From SVTX01 sp045612105 (GTDB lineage: Bacteria; Bacillota; Clostridia; Oscillospirales; CAG-272), in assembly GCA_045612105.1 (NCBI GenBank), contig JAZKYL010000147.1, positions 1 to 64,000 of the forward strand: a stretch of 64,000 nucleotides of DNA. Direction: 5' to 3'. This document shows, piece after piece, positions 36,740 through 45,712 of the stretch. A program made the position numbers and the translations under genes. Position 1 is the first letter of the stretch, and each line of letters opens with the position of its first letter. Below the pieces are notes generated by a model. It worked only from the letters and a program-made list of their open reading frames with translations, ran no database searches and had not been told where the DNA came from.

Positions 36740-37963
36740 TTACATCACAAACTGGAACACACAGAATGCCGCGTAAATTCCAAGCAAAGTAATTCCCTGC
36801 CAACGCTTCAGCTTACCCTTGATAAGCGCGGGAATCGTCATCAGAAGCATTACGGTAAACATAACCGGAATGTCAATTACAAGAGACGCGTTCATTCCAG
36901 CGATCATTTTCTCGGCAGGAACAGCAAAGGGCGAGATAGTTATTGCCGCACCGCTTACAAGCACGAGATTGAAAATGTTCGCGCCGATAATATTACCGAG
37001 CGACAGCGAGCTGTGACCCTTCGCAAGCGCAGTAATTGCGGTTACAAGCTCGGGAAGCGAGGTTCCGAGAGCCACAAAGGTAAGAGCTATAACGCTTTCG
37101 GGAACACCAAGCTCGGTAGCGATAACGGTACCGTTGTCAACGAGAAGTGTCGCGCCGACGGCAATAACGATTGCACCGAAAATCATGTAAATAATATTTG
37201 AATTAAGCAAACCAAGCTTGTTGGAAGTAATCGCCTTAATAAGACCAATCACAAGCAGGATAACACCCGCAACACCTACTATATAGAAGGTGTTGAGCAG
37301 GTCTCCGAAGCTTGCGCCCTCGGGAAGAACGCCGAGAGGCTTGTCGGCGGAAACCAGAGCAACTATGTGACAGATCTGTGCCGCAATAAGTCCAACACCA
37401 ACGATAATAAAACCAAGGAAATCACCAAGAGAGCTTTGCTTTTCCTCTTCAACCTCGTCGTCAAGAGCATCTACAACGTGTTCAACAGTCTTCTCCTCGG
37501 GCTTCATATTTTTAAATGCCTGAATCACCTGGAAGGCCATATAGCCAAGGAATCCCAAAAGAAGCACGATTCCCGCAATTCTTGTAAAGCCTTCTGGTGA
37601 GAAATAAGCGATCAGCGAATAGAAGATCGCCGCGCAGAAGAAGAAAATAACGGGAAATACCAGCGTTTTTCTTTCAGCCTTTGCGGGTCGGATCGCAATC
37701 GTAAGAGCAGCGATGAGAGCGGTATTACAGATGATAGAGCCGATGGCGTTGCCGTATGCCATAGATCCTGTTCCCTGCGCAGCCGCAGTCGCCGATACCA
37801 TAACTTCGGGCAGAGTTGTTCCGATAGATACAACGGTCGCTCCAATAAGTATCTCGGGAATGTGGAATCTTTTAGCGATTCCGGTTGAACCATCAACGAA
37901 CCAGTCGCCGCCTTTAATAAGCAAAACAAGTCCGATAGCAAATAAAACTACGTTAATTATCAT
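36740..37963 (-). CDS. Calcium/sodium antiporter (CaCA family)
   Basis: A 407-residue membrane protein with two Na_Ca_ex repeats of about five helices each. The alpha motifs are EILIGATVVSIGTTLPEVMV (about 38-57) and SVIALTFVALGTSLPELVTA (about 295-315), both with the conserved acidic residue needed for cation binding. An acidic cytoplasmic loop (EEKTVEHVVDALDDEVEEE, about 155) separates the halves. It exports Ca2+ in exchange for Na+. ATG 37963 follows TTTGGAGG. Monocistronic as far as seen. Confidence 0.93.
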   Translation of the reverse strand: MIINVVLFAIGLVLLIKGGDWFVDGSTGIAKRFHIPEILIGATVVSIGTTLPEVMVSATAAAQGTGSMAYGNAIGSIICNTALIAALTIAIRPAKAERKTLVFPVIFFFCAAIFYSLIAYFSPEGFTRIAGIVLLLGFLGYMAFQVIQAFKNMKPEEKTVEHVVDALDDEVEEEKQSSLGDFLGFIIVGVGLIAAQICHIVALVSADKPLGVLPEGASFGDLLNTFYIVGVAGVILLVIGLIKAITSNKLGLLNSNIIYMIFGAIVIAVGATLLVDNGTVIATELGVPESVIALTFVALGTSLPELVTAITALAKGHSSLSLGNIIGANIFNLVLVSGAAITISPFAVPAEKMIAGMNASLVIDIPVMFTVMLLMTIPALIKGKLKRWQGITLLGIYAAFCVFQFVM

Positions 37964-38062
37964 TTTTGCCTCCAAAAAATATACATTTATAATATTTTAC
38001 CACACAAAAACCTTTTTGTCAACAGGGTTTTCATGTTATTTTATTCAAATTCAAATATCATA

Positions 38063-38108
38063 AAAAAGAGCCTCTCATGCACCCAAAAGCGCGTGAAAGA
38101 CTCCTTTT
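38063..38108 (-). terminator. Terminator of the fatty-acid operon
   Basis: 18-base arms (38063-38080 and 38091-38108) pair fully on the minus strand when G-U pairs are allowed, and a T-run follows on that strand. Confidence 0.7.
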
Positions 38109-38119
38109 ACTAATTATTA

Positions 38120-38344
38120 TCAAGCCTTTCTCTCTTCAAGAAATCGGCAAACGTCGCCAACGGTCTCAAATCTTACAGGCTCGGTAAACCTGAATCCGAA
38201 TGCCGCCTCGATCTCCATAGCAAAGAGCATGATCGACAATGAATCAAGTCCAAGATCGTCGATAAGCTTTGTTGACTCGGTAACCGAATCCATATCAATG
38301 TTTTTATTTACTTTTCCAAGTATTTCTTTAAGCTGTTCAAGCAT
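38120..38344 (-). CDS. Acyl carrier protein-like protein
   Basis: A 74-residue four-helix carrier with the phosphopantetheine site GLDSLSIM (Ser about 36). Acidic helix II and the closing VGDVCRFLEE fit ACPs, which hold growing or incoming acyl chains as thioesters. DSLS replaces the classic DSLD. The basic and aromatic-rich loop FGFRFTEPVRF is unlike primary FabD/FabF-linked ACPs. As last gene of an operon with plsX and fak genes, it may be a dedicated carrier for phospholipid synthesis or for the GNAT enzyme next door. Confidence 0.88.
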   Translation of the reverse strand: MLEQLKEILGKVNKNIDMDSVTESTKLIDDLGLDSLSIMLFAMEIEAAFGFRFTEPVRFETVGDVCRFLEERKA

Positions 38345-38373
38345 ATTTTTATCCTTTTTCCTTTCTTATCTGA

Positions 38374-39504
38374 TTATAAGTTTTTTACGTATGAACGGCG
38401 ACGTTTATGCTGTTTCTGATCGAAGTATTTCCACTGCGCCAGAACCTGAGTGTTGGTTTCAAGGTTGAGATTAGTCTCAAAATAATCGATCTCGCCGCTC
38501 TCAAGATATTCGGTCATTTTGTGGAGCATAACGGCATTAACACCCGCCGATTGATACTCGGGAAGTATCGCCACCAAGGCAAGATCAACCACCCTCGGCT
38601 TTTTCACAAGCTTCAGAAGCTTTAAAAGCGTTGTGGGTGTCAATCTTCCTCCGCTCTTCTGTAAGGACTCACCAAATCCGGGAATACAAAGGGCGAAGGA
38701 CACCACCTTGTCGTTCTCATCACATATAATTATCAAATATTTCTTGTTGATCACAAGCATAAACTGATCGATTATCTGCGCTTTCATTTCTTCGGTAAAT
38801 GGTACGGTTCCGTAAAGATGACGGTAGCATAGGTCGATGCACTCAAATACTCCGTCCTTATATTTAGAGATATATTCCTTCTTCGACATCGAGTCGGGAT
38901 CAACCACGTGAAGCTTGCTAAGCTCAAGGGCGCGCTCGGCAACTCTCTCAAGCATAATATTCTTTTCCTTTGGAGCGCGAAGCTGAGATTCAAGCCAATC
39001 TATCTCCTTTACGTATCCGCATCCTTCGATAAGCGCGGGATAGTAGTCGTAATTGTACTGCTCCTCAAAGGTAGAAAGCTGATCGAATCCCTCGATAAGC
39101 AATCCCTCTCTCTCAAGGTCACTGTAACCAAGAGGACCGCAGACCGTATCAAGGCCTCTGGCTCTTCCCCACGCTTCAAGAGCGTCGAAAAGTGCCTTTG
39201 CCACGTCAAGGTCATCTGTCGCGTCAAATCTTGTAAAACGAAGCCTTTTTTCGTTATGAATCTCATTGGATTGCTTCTGCAAAATTCCTTGAATCCGTCC
39301 TACCGTCTTTCCGTCCTTCTCAGCCAGGAAAAACACCGACTCGCAAGTGTTTGCGTATGCGTTTTTGTCGGTAAACATCTGCATCTCGTCACCGTAAAGG
39401 GGCGGAACGAAATAAGGGCAATCCTTATACATACGTAAAGGAAACTCAACAAACTTTTTCCGCTGCTTTTTGGTCTGTACTTCAATAACCTTAATATCAG
39501 CCAT
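38374..39504 (-). CDS. GNAT-fold acyltransferase-like protein
   Basis: A 376-residue protein. A GNAT-like core is suggested by VFFLAEKDGKTVGRIQGI (about 56-75), the GPLGYSDLEREGLLIEGFD segment (about 121-139) and the C-terminal VVDLALVAILPEYQSAGVNAVM (about 308-329), which resembles the acyl-CoA binding strand and loop. The group donates or accepts acyl chains; natural substrate unknown. Two bases separate it from degV upstream and 29 from the ACP gene downstream, so an acyl-ACP substrate is a reasonable guess (inference). Confidence 0.75.
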   Translation of the reverse strand: MADIKVIEVQTKKQRKKFVEFPLRMYKDCPYFVPPLYGDEMQMFTDKNAYANTCESVFFLAEKDGKTVGRIQGILQKQSNEIHNEKRLRFTRFDATDDLDVAKALFDALEAWGRARGLDTVCGPLGYSDLEREGLLIEGFDQLSTFEEQYNYDYYPALIEGCGYVKEIDWLESQLRAPKEKNIMLERVAERALELSKLHVVDPDSMSKKEYISKYKDGVFECIDLCYRHLYGTVPFTEEMKAQIIDQFMLVINKKYLIIICDENDKVVSFALCIPGFGESLQKSGGRLTPTTLLKLLKLVKKPRVVDLALVAILPEYQSAGVNAVMLHKMTEYLESGEIDYFETNLNLETNTQVLAQWKYFDQKQHKRRRSYVKNL

Positions 39505-39506
39505 TG

Positions 39507-40421
39507 TTATACCTCGTCAAGAGACTCATCGTTACGGCGAATGAATGCAAGACCGTATCCCGCAACCCAGGGACCGTTATGACAGCCGCTGACAGGCGAC
39601 ATAATAACGTCTTCGTGATTGGTCTTGATACCGTGCTTCTCTTCTATCTCCTTAAGTTGAACCAGAAGCGACGGACCTGTGTAAATGTGCCAAAGCAGAT
39701 AATCCTCGGGAGAACGGTCGCCGATAAGCTCCTTTAACACCTCGCAGGTCTGATTAAGTGCTTTTTTCTGAGTTCTGACGCTCTGTAAAGGCACGATCTC
39801 ACCGTCGCGCGTAAAGTGGATAACGGGACAGATGCTGAGCATTTTACCCATAAGTGCCTTACCGCCCTTAAGTCTGCCATTGTAAATAAGATAATCAAGT
39901 CTGCCTGCCACACCGAGAAATTCCTGACGGTTCATCATCCAAGCGATCTCCTTAAGGATAGTCTCGGTAGGAATACCCTCCTCTATCATCTCTGCCGCCT
40001 TAATAGCAAGCAAGCCCTCGCCAAAGCAGGTGATCTTGGAATTGATGACGTGAATATTCATCTTATCCTTGTACTCCTCGGCAATAAGACGAATGAGGTT
40101 ATACGTGCCGCCTAAAGCCGCGCTGATGCAGATTACAATAAGCTCACCATAACCCTCTTCATATGCCTTATCAAAATGAGACATTATCTCCTCTCTCGTA
40201 GGCATCGACGTATAGGGCAGATTGTCTTTGGGGTTCTCAAGAGTCTCAAGCTCCGCGTAAAAAGCCACGGGATCGAGATCAAAGCCCTCAAGATACTCCT
40301 TGCCGTTAAAATGCATATGTACGCGAATTATGTCAATATTCTTTTCTCTATATCTCTCGGGAGCGTACTCAATGCAACCCGTAGACGTACACATTACTTT
40401 TCTTTTGGTCTCCATAATCAT
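39507..40421 (-). CDS. fakB: DegV family fatty-acid-binding protein (FakB-like)
   Basis: A 304-residue two-domain DegV fold. Lipid-site motifs are LPYTSMPTREEIMSHF (about 78-93; Thr/Ser ligands) and VICISAALGGTYNLIRL (about 103-119, the usual SGLSGTY loop altered to AALGGTY). FakB presents a fatty acid to FakA for phosphorylation. It overlaps plsX by 4 bases (ATGA), implying coupled translation. The FakB role is supported by fakA and plsX in the same operon. Confidence 0.87.
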   Translation of the reverse strand: MIMETKRKVMCTSTGCIEYAPERYREKNIDIIRVHMHFNGKEYLEGFDLDPVAFYAELETLENPKDNLPYTSMPTREEIMSHFDKAYEEGYGELIVICISAALGGTYNLIRLIAEEYKDKMNIHVINSKITCFGEGLLAIKAAEMIEEGIPTETILKEIAWMMNRQEFLGVAGRLDYLIYNGRLKGGKALMGKMLSICPVIHFTRDGEIVPLQSVRTQKKALNQTCEVLKELIGDRSPEDYLLWHIYTGPSLLVQLKEIEEKHGIKTNHEDVIMSPVSGCHNGPWVAGYGLAFIRRNDESLDEV

Positions 40422-41401
40422 CTATTGTCCTTTCCGTAAAATATGTCTCTGTTTTTAACAATATTCAAAAGCATAGCCGAGGTATTTGTAATAGAATCAG
40501 CGTTTGCCGAGCCTCTCGCCTTGATTATTGGTTTGCCCGCGCCAAGCACGATACCGCCGCCAAGCGAATTGAAATCGTAAATGCCCATAAGATGCTTAAC
40601 CAGCTTCATTATCTCGGCACTTCCCGTCGCCTTCGAATATTTAACAATATCGGTTATGATTCTTCTGGCAATTCCCTCTGAATTCTTGAATACCTGATTG
40701 CCCGCAAAGCCCTCGGCAACAAGCACGTCGCAGTCACCCGAAAGCGCGCGGTTGCCTTCGATATTACCGACGAAATTAAGGTCTTTTTCCTCCTTGAGAA
40801 GCGCGTGGGTAGCCTTAACAAGCTTGTTTCCCTTGGTCTCCTCCGCGCCGTTGGAAAGAAGTCCTATCCTCGGGTTTTCGATATTGTAATAATCTCTCAT
40901 AAAATCCGAGCCCATATGAGCAAAATCCACCAGATGCTCCGCGTTACAGTCGATATTTGCACCCGTGTCTACAAGGCAGGTAAATCCACCCGTCTCTGCG
41001 GGAAGTATAGCCGCAAGCGCAGGTCTTTTCAGCACCTTTGCGGGAACGTAGCGAAGCGAGCCCGCAAGCAAAGCTCCCGTGCTTCCCGCGTTGATAAGAC
41101 CAACTATATCTTCTCTCTCTCCGGTGGCAACAAGTGCCTTCACAAGAGAAGACTCGGTCTTTCTGAATATCGCCTCCATAGGATTGTCGTAGTTTGTTAC
41201 AACGTCGTCCGCGTGAACAACTTCAACACGCTCTTTGTCATATTCAAGCTCGGAAAGCTTTTTACCAATAGCCTCCTTGTCACCAAACAGAACGATGGCA
41301 AGGTCGTCATTCTGTCTTAATGCGTTGACCGCTCCCTCCACAAGTATCTCGGGACCGTTATCACTGCCCATTACGTCTATTGCTATCTTATAATAATTCA
41401 T
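40418..41401 (-). CDS. plsX: Phosphate acyltransferase PlsX
   Basis: A 327-residue enzyme interconverting acyl-ACP and acyl-phosphate at the entry to phospholipid synthesis. Family motifs are IAIDVMGSDNGPEILVEGA (about 6-24), NAGSTGALLAGSL (about 99-111), GLLSNGAEETKGN (about 172-184) and the late FNSLGGGIVLGAGKPIIKA. Normal length. ATG 41401 has GAAAGGTG 11 bases upstream. Here, instead of the usual fabH-fabD neighbours, it sits with fakA, fakB and an ACP, pointing to uptake of external fatty acids. Confidence 0.95.
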   Translation of the reverse strand: MNYYKIAIDVMGSDNGPEILVEGAVNALRQNDDLAIVLFGDKEAIGKKLSELEYDKERVEVVHADDVVTNYDNPMEAIFRKTESSLVKALVATGEREDIVGLINAGSTGALLAGSLRYVPAKVLKRPALAAILPAETGGFTCLVDTGANIDCNAEHLVDFAHMGSDFMRDYYNIENPRIGLLSNGAEETKGNKLVKATHALLKEEKDLNFVGNIEGNRALSGDCDVLVAEGFAGNQVFKNSEGIARRIITDIVKYSKATGSAEIMKLVKHLMGIYDFNSLGGGIVLGAGKPIIKARGSANADSITNTSAMLLNIVKNRDIFYGKDNR

Positions 41402-41424
41402 ATCAAAAAGCACCTTTCACTATA

Positions 41425-43080
41425 TTATTCAACCGCCACAAGGTAATCGTAGATATCCTGACCGCCAATAAGCACCTGAAGCTCAAGGTCCTCAAACCTT
41501 TCCTCAATCGCCTCGGTCATCTCTACTCTCTCTTCTTCACTTACCCGAGCACCCACAAAAAGCGTAATAAGCTCGCGACAGTCAATATCGTCTATCTTCT
41601 CTATCATTTCGCAGGTCGCCTCAATAACGTCATTCTTCGAAGTAACTATCTCACCGCCAAGAATACCGATATATTCGCCTCGCTTGATGTCAAGTCCACC
41701 AACCGAAGTATCCCTGATAGCAACCGTCACCTCGCCCGAGCAAACACCGTCCTTCGCGGCTAAAATATCTTCTATCTGCTCGTCAATGCTTTCAACCGAC
41801 GAATTAAATACCGAAAGCGCCGCGTATCCCTCGGGAAGAGTTTTGGTGGGAATAACCGTCACGTTTTCGCCGCCCCAAAGCTCCGCCGCCTGACTTGCGG
41901 TAAGCAGAATGTTGCCGTTGTTGGGAAACACAAGTATGTGATCGACGTTAAGGCTATCAAATGCCGACAAAAACTGCTCAGCCGCAGGATTTCCCGTCTG
42001 ACCGCCGTTGATAACCACGTCAGCTCCCAACGACTCAAAAAGTGCCGTCATACCGTCGCCGGTTGCCACGGTTACTACTCCGTAACGCTTGTGCGGCTTC
42101 TTTTTCTCATTCTCGGCTTTTTCAAGCTTTTCGGAATGCTGAAGACTCATATTCTCAATTTTAACGTTCAAAAACTCACCGTATTTCTGGCAAAGTATCA
42201 ATATATCGCTGGGTGTCGGGGTGTGAGCGTGTACCTTAAGTACATCCCCGTCCCTGATAGCAACAATAGACTCGCAACCCATACCTTCAAGTGCAGCTAC
42301 GAATTCTTTTTCACTGAAATCCTCGGACTCACCCTTGATCTTTTGCAATCTGACGAGACATTCGGTGCAATAACCGTATTCAAGAGAGCTTTCCGAGGTA
42401 AACAGATCGTAGTTGACCTCAACCTTCTCCTCTGCACCATAGCTGACGTTCACCGCCTCGTCTTCAGAAACAAGCGACTCGTACATTCCCTTAATAATGC
42501 AAAGATATCCCGCGCCTCCGCTGTCAACAACGTCAGCCTCGGTGAGAACGGGAAGGATCTCCTTTGTCCTTTCAAGAGATCTCTCGGCTTCTTCAATATT
42601 CAGCTTCAAAAAATCTTCGACCGTACTGTCATCTCCAATGTGAGAACCCGCATATTCCGCACTCTCTCTGAAAACCGTAAGTATAGTTCCCTCAACAGGA
42701 TTAGCTACCGCAGTATAGGAACGCTCAACTCCCGCCAGACAAGCATTGGCAAGATCTCTGGTGCTTGCCACCTCCTTGTCCGCAAGAGAGCCGCACATTC
42801 CCGCGAAAAACTGCGACAAAATAACCCCTGAATTTCCTCTTGCGCCGAAAAGCGAGCCTTTAGAAAATCCTCCCGCCACGTCGCAAAGCGAAATATTCTC
42901 GTTGGACGGAATCTTCGCAATACCGCTCTCTATAGTCTTGCTCATATTGGTTCCCGTGTCACCGTCGGGCACAGGAAATACGTTCAGATCGTTTATAGTC
43001 TTGATATTTGAACGGATCCCATCGGCACCGCCGCGCAGAATGCGTCGGAACGTGTTTCCGTCAAGCTGTCTTATTTCCAT
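41425..43080 (-). CDS. fakA: Fatty acid kinase subunit A-like (DAK2-domain YloV family)
   Basis: A 551-residue protein. The N-terminal DhaL/DAK2 domain (1-200) has the ATP/Mg site NVFPVPDGDTGTNMS (about 32-46) and GARGNSGVILSQFF (about 78-91). The middle linker (about 245-335) has a Cys pair in YGYCTECLV. The C-terminal domain (about 335-551; VTVATGDGMTALFESLGAD) matches YloV/FakA. It phosphorylates FakB-bound fatty acid to acyl-phosphate, which PlsX can pass to ACP. Start near AGCTTAAATTATATTG upstream is adequate; 22 bases after tetR. Confidence 0.93.
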   Translation of the reverse strand: MEIRQLDGNTFRRILRGGADGIRSNIKTINDLNVFPVPDGDTGTNMSKTIESGIAKIPSNENISLCDVAGGFSKGSLFGARGNSGVILSQFFAGMCGSLADKEVASTRDLANACLAGVERSYTAVANPVEGTILTVFRESAEYAGSHIGDDSTVEDFLKLNIEEAERSLERTKEILPVLTEADVVDSGGAGYLCIIKGMYESLVSEDEAVNVSYGAEEKVEVNYDLFTSESSLEYGYCTECLVRLQKIKGESEDFSEKEFVAALEGMGCESIVAIRDGDVLKVHAHTPTPSDILILCQKYGEFLNVKIENMSLQHSEKLEKAENEKKKPHKRYGVVTVATGDGMTALFESLGADVVINGGQTGNPAAEQFLSAFDSLNVDHILVFPNNGNILLTASQAAELWGGENVTVIPTKTLPEGYAALSVFNSSVESIDEQIEDILAAKDGVCSGEVTVAIRDTSVGGLDIKRGEYIGILGGEIVTSKNDVIEATCEMIEKIDDIDCRELITLFVGARVSEEERVEMTEAIEERFEDLELQVLIGGQDIYDYLVAVE

Positions 43081-43102
43081 AATTTTACTCCGTCAATATA
43101 AT

Positions 43103-43636
43103 TTAAGCCTCTGCTCTATTCAAAAGCGGCTCTACCATAAGTACCGTCGCCTCCGCAAGACTGTTAATGTCATAACTCGTCTCCTTCAAGAGATGATCCC
43201 TTACCACACTAACAAATCCGCCGATAGCAAATGAGAGCTTAACTCCGTCCTCTGCTTCCTTTACTCTTCCGTCATAATAACGGTGAAGCCTTTCTCCAAG
43301 CTTTGCGCAAAGTACGTCCTGCTTTCCTCTGAAAACTATTTTTAAATAAGACGCTTCTTTCTCCAGCGAACGCAAAAGCCCAACAATATATGCCTTGGGA
43401 TCGTCAAACATCTTATCTTTTTCAGAAAAGCCCGACATCACCTTATCTATGGCAAAATCGTCTATTTCATCCGACAGCTGCGCCGAATCGGCATAATGAT
43501 TATAAAAAGTAGTCTTATTTATCATCGCTACCTCGCAGATATCCTTGACCTTTATTTTCTCAGGCATAAGCTTTGTCCTGAGAGTTAAAAAAGCCTCTTT
43601 GATCTGCTTTCTGGTCTTTACCATTCTAAGATCCAT
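43103..43636 (-). CDS. TetR/AcrR-family regulator of the fatty-acid operon
   Basis: A 177-residue regulator. The N-terminal helix-turn-helix is visible (about 8-55: IKEAFLTLRT, KVKDICEVAMINKTTFYNHY). The variable C-terminal ligand domain is helical. First gene of the operon, with AAGGTGAGG before its start. TetR proteins usually repress their own operon; a small inverted repeat overlapping the transcript start (43679-43690) is a plausible operator. The natural ligand might be a fatty acid or acyl derivative, a role filled by FapR or FadR elsewhere (inference). Confidence 0.88.
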   Translation of the reverse strand: MDLRMVKTRKQIKEAFLTLRTKLMPEKIKVKDICEVAMINKTTFYNHYADSAQLSDEIDDFAIDKVMSGFSEKDKMFDDPKAYIVGLLRSLEKEASYLKIVFRGKQDVLCAKLGERLHRYYDGRVKEAEDGVKLSFAIGGFVSVVRDHLLKETSYDINSLAEATVLMVEPLLNRAEA

Positions 43637-43678
43637 AGCTTTACCTCACCTTTCATATATAATTTATGCAAAGATAAT

Positions 43679-43728
43679 CAACTTTAGTTGTATAAGTATA
43701 TTATAGTCGTTTTTTGTCGAATTGTCAA
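43679..43728 (-). promoter_or_regulatory. Promoter and possible operator of the tetR-fak operon
   Basis: On the minus strand TTGACA (43723-43728) and TATAAT (43700-43705) are 17 bases apart. The inverted repeat CAACT-TT-AGTTG (43679-43690) starts about 10 bases after -10 and would be blocked by a bound repressor. Confidence 0.75.
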
Positions 43729-43782
43729 CAAAGTCTAAACCGAATTTTTCCTAAATTAACACAGTTTAACTTCAGTTAACAA

Positions 43783-43820
43783 AAAAATACGGGAAACACC
43801 GAAATGCTTCCCGTATTTTT
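43783..43820. terminator. Terminator of the cohesin operon
   Basis: AAAAATACGGGAA (43783-43795) pairs perfectly with TTCCCGTATTTTT (43808-43820). Palindromic A/T runs make it work on either strand; the cohesin operon runs into it from the right. Confidence 0.92.
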
Positions 43821-43832
43821 CAATTGATCAGA

Positions 43833-44975
43833 TTAAATATCCTTCTTTTTCTTAATAAAGGTCAATGCTCCAAGTAATACTACCGAAAACAGTGCGCCAA
43901 AGCTTATGGAAGATCCGCAACCCCAGGATTTATCGGGATTCTTGTCGCTTTCAACTTCCGCCTTGGTGCTCTCTTCACTTGCGGAAGTGTCCTTGGCACT
44001 ATCGGTTACATCCCCGATCGTAAGGTCGGTTGTATTCTCAATTCTATCCTCAGTTGTATCCTCGGTTGTGTCCTCGGTTCTAACATCGGTCTTATCATCG
44101 CTTGCCTCTGTCACTGTAACAGTTTCCTCAACCTCATTCTTAGGCAAAGTCGTTTCCTCATCCTTTGAAGAATCATTGTTGTTCGAGTTGTCACCTGAAG
44201 AAGGGTCGTTGTTCGAGTTGTCGCCCGAAGGAGGGTTATTGTTTTCCTCATCTGAAGTGGATTCCGCTTCAGTAATAATTCCGCCTTCGGTATCCTCCGC
44301 AGCTTGAGTCTCATCCGTAATAACGTCAGTTTCCTTATCGGGATCAGTAACGCCACAGTCGGTTTCTGTTTCTGCTTTGTTGGTTGTGTCCTCCTCTGTA
44401 CCTATAGCGACACCTTGAGATTCGGTCTCACTCTCAACAGTTTCTTCGCTTACGAATATTTCATCGGTCTCTGTTGTTACCACGTCAGCCGTAGTTTCAT
44501 CGGTCACAGACTCAATAGGACCGCCTAAAACGTTGATCTTTATAGGCTCAATATTTACAGTAACGTCTTCCAGCTTAGCATTGCAACATTCATAAACTTT
44601 TACTATAATAACATTCTCACCAAATTTTGCGTTTTCACCAATTCTGAAGGTAATAGTAACTAACGTTCCCGTGGCGGTTGAATCGCTTACTGAATCCCAA
44701 AGAATATTCAATCCGACGGTTATATCTTTCTTTATAGTACCGTTCTTTACGTCAACCACCTCAAAATCATCCGTTGAAGGCACATTGATCCTCATACCGG
44801 CGAATCCGGGATTGCTTTCAACATTAAGAACGACCTCTACCAACTCTCCTCTCTCGCCCTCTGCATCCGACACGGTGATCGTCATAACGTCAGACGCAGA
44901 AACTCCGACACAGAGTAAAGAGAAAACCATAAGAACCGTTACGGTTATTAATAAGATTTTTTTAATTGCAGTCAT
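43833..44975 (-). CDS. Cell-surface cohesin protein with C-terminal membrane anchor
   Basis: A 380-residue protein. Signal peptide 1-28; a single cohesin domain about 29-151 (strands VMTITVSDAEGERGELVEVV, GFAGMRINV, ILWDS and GTLVTITFRIG fit the cohesin jelly roll). A long Thr/Glu/Asp/Asn-rich linker follows (about 152-345), then GCGSS, a hydrophobic helix (about 352-372) and KKKKDI. That tail is a retention or sorting-like signal, not a classical LPXTG. Cohesins bind dockerins, so this is a likely monovalent anchoring scaffoldin. It is the last gene of a three-gene operon whose other members carry dockerins. Its N-terminal third is a recent duplicate of the adjacent adaptor. Confidence 0.88.
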   Translation of the reverse strand: MTAIKKILLITVTVLMVFSLLCVGVSASDVMTITVSDAEGERGELVEVVLNVESNPGFAGMRINVPSTDDFEVVDVKNGTIKKDITVGLNILWDSVSDSTATGTLVTITFRIGENAKFGENVIIVKVYECCNAKLEDVTVNIEPIKINVLGGPIESVTDETTADVVTTETDEIFVSEETVESETESQGVAIGTEEDTTNKAETETDCGVTDPDKETDVITDETQAAEDTEGGIITEAESTSDEENNNPPSGDNSNNDPSSGDNSNNNDSSKDEETTLPKNEVEETVTVTEASDDKTDVRTEDTTEDTTEDRIENTTDLTIGDVTDSAKDTSASEESTKAEVESDKNPDKSWGCGSSISFGALFSVVLLGALTFIKKKKDI

Positions 44976-44997
44976 ATAATTATATCCTTGTAATTTT

Positions 44998-45687
44998 TTA
45001 ATTTTGCTTGCCTAACACTACCGAAGAATGTCCCGTTTCGTAATCATAATTAGCAAGATACTGACGGATAAGTATAAGGTCTTTACCATCAACTGAACCA
45101 TCATCGTTTGCGTCAGAACCGTAGAGCTCGTCGGAAGAGTTGCCATTAGTCAAATACTCTCTGAGCTTGATAACGTCAAGTGTATCGACATTATCGTCAC
45201 CGTTTACGTCACCGTACATAGGCGCAAGAGGCTCTCCGAGCACTTTGATCTTTATAGGCTCAATGCTTATACTAACGGGATCCAACTCATCATTAAAACA
45301 CTCAATAACTCTGATATTAATGGTGTTCTCGCCTGCCTGCGCGCGATCGCCGATCCTAAATGTAACAGTAAGTAATGTTCCCGTAGCGGTTGAATCACTT
45401 GCAGAATCCCAAAGAATATTCTTTCCGCTGGTCATCGTTTTCATGACCGTGCCGTTCTTTACCTCCACGACCTCAAAATCCTCAGTCTGAGACACGTTAA
45501 TCATCAAAGCGCAGAATCCGGGATTGCTTTCAACATTAAGAACGACCTCTACCAACTCTCCTCTTTCGCCTTCAGCAACAGATGTAGTAACCGTCATAAC
45601 GTCAGACGCAGAGACTCCGACACAGAGTGAGGAAAAAATCATAAGAACCGTTACGGTTATTAATAAGATTCTTTTTATTGCATTCAT
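44998..45687 (-). CDS. Cohesin-dockerin adaptor scaffoldin
   Basis: A 229-residue protein. Signal peptide 1-27, cohesin about 29-151 (GERGELVEVVLNVESNPGF and GTLLTVTFRIGDRAQAGENT), then a type I dockerin about 159-217: loop 1 DVNGDDNVDTLD plus helix VIKLREYL, loop 2 SDANDDGSVDGKD plus helix LILIRQYL. A short conserved tail YDYETGHSSVVLGK ends it. With one binding domain of each kind it can link a dockerin partner to another cohesin. It lies 22 bases upstream of the anchored cohesin gene and 25 bases downstream of the 1303-residue dockerin protein, all one operon. Which cohesin it binds is not known. Confidence 0.9.
   Translation of the reverse strand: MNAIKRILLITVTVLMIFSSLCVGVSASDVMTVTTSVAEGERGELVEVVLNVESNPGFCALMINVSQTEDFEVVEVKNGTVMKTMTSGKNILWDSASDSTATGTLLTVTFRIGDRAQAGENTINIRVIECFNDELDPVSISIEPIKIKVLGEPLAPMYGDVNGDDNVDTLDVIKLREYLTNGNSSDELYGSDANDDGSVDGKDLILIRQYLANYDYETGHSSVVLGKQN
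45004..45082. repeat. 79-bp perfect duplicate of dockerin-encoding DNA, copy 1
   Basis: Bases 45004-45082 are identical to 45719-45797. Both encode the second half of a dockerin and its C-terminal tail, in adjacent genes. Confidence 0.9.
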
Positions 45688-45712
45688 ATGATGTATAAAT
45701 CCTTATAACTTA

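Noticed and set aside
43833..44975. Sortase-anchored protein
   Set aside because: The C-terminus has GCGSS, a hydrophobic helix and a basic tail, but no LPXTG-like motif.
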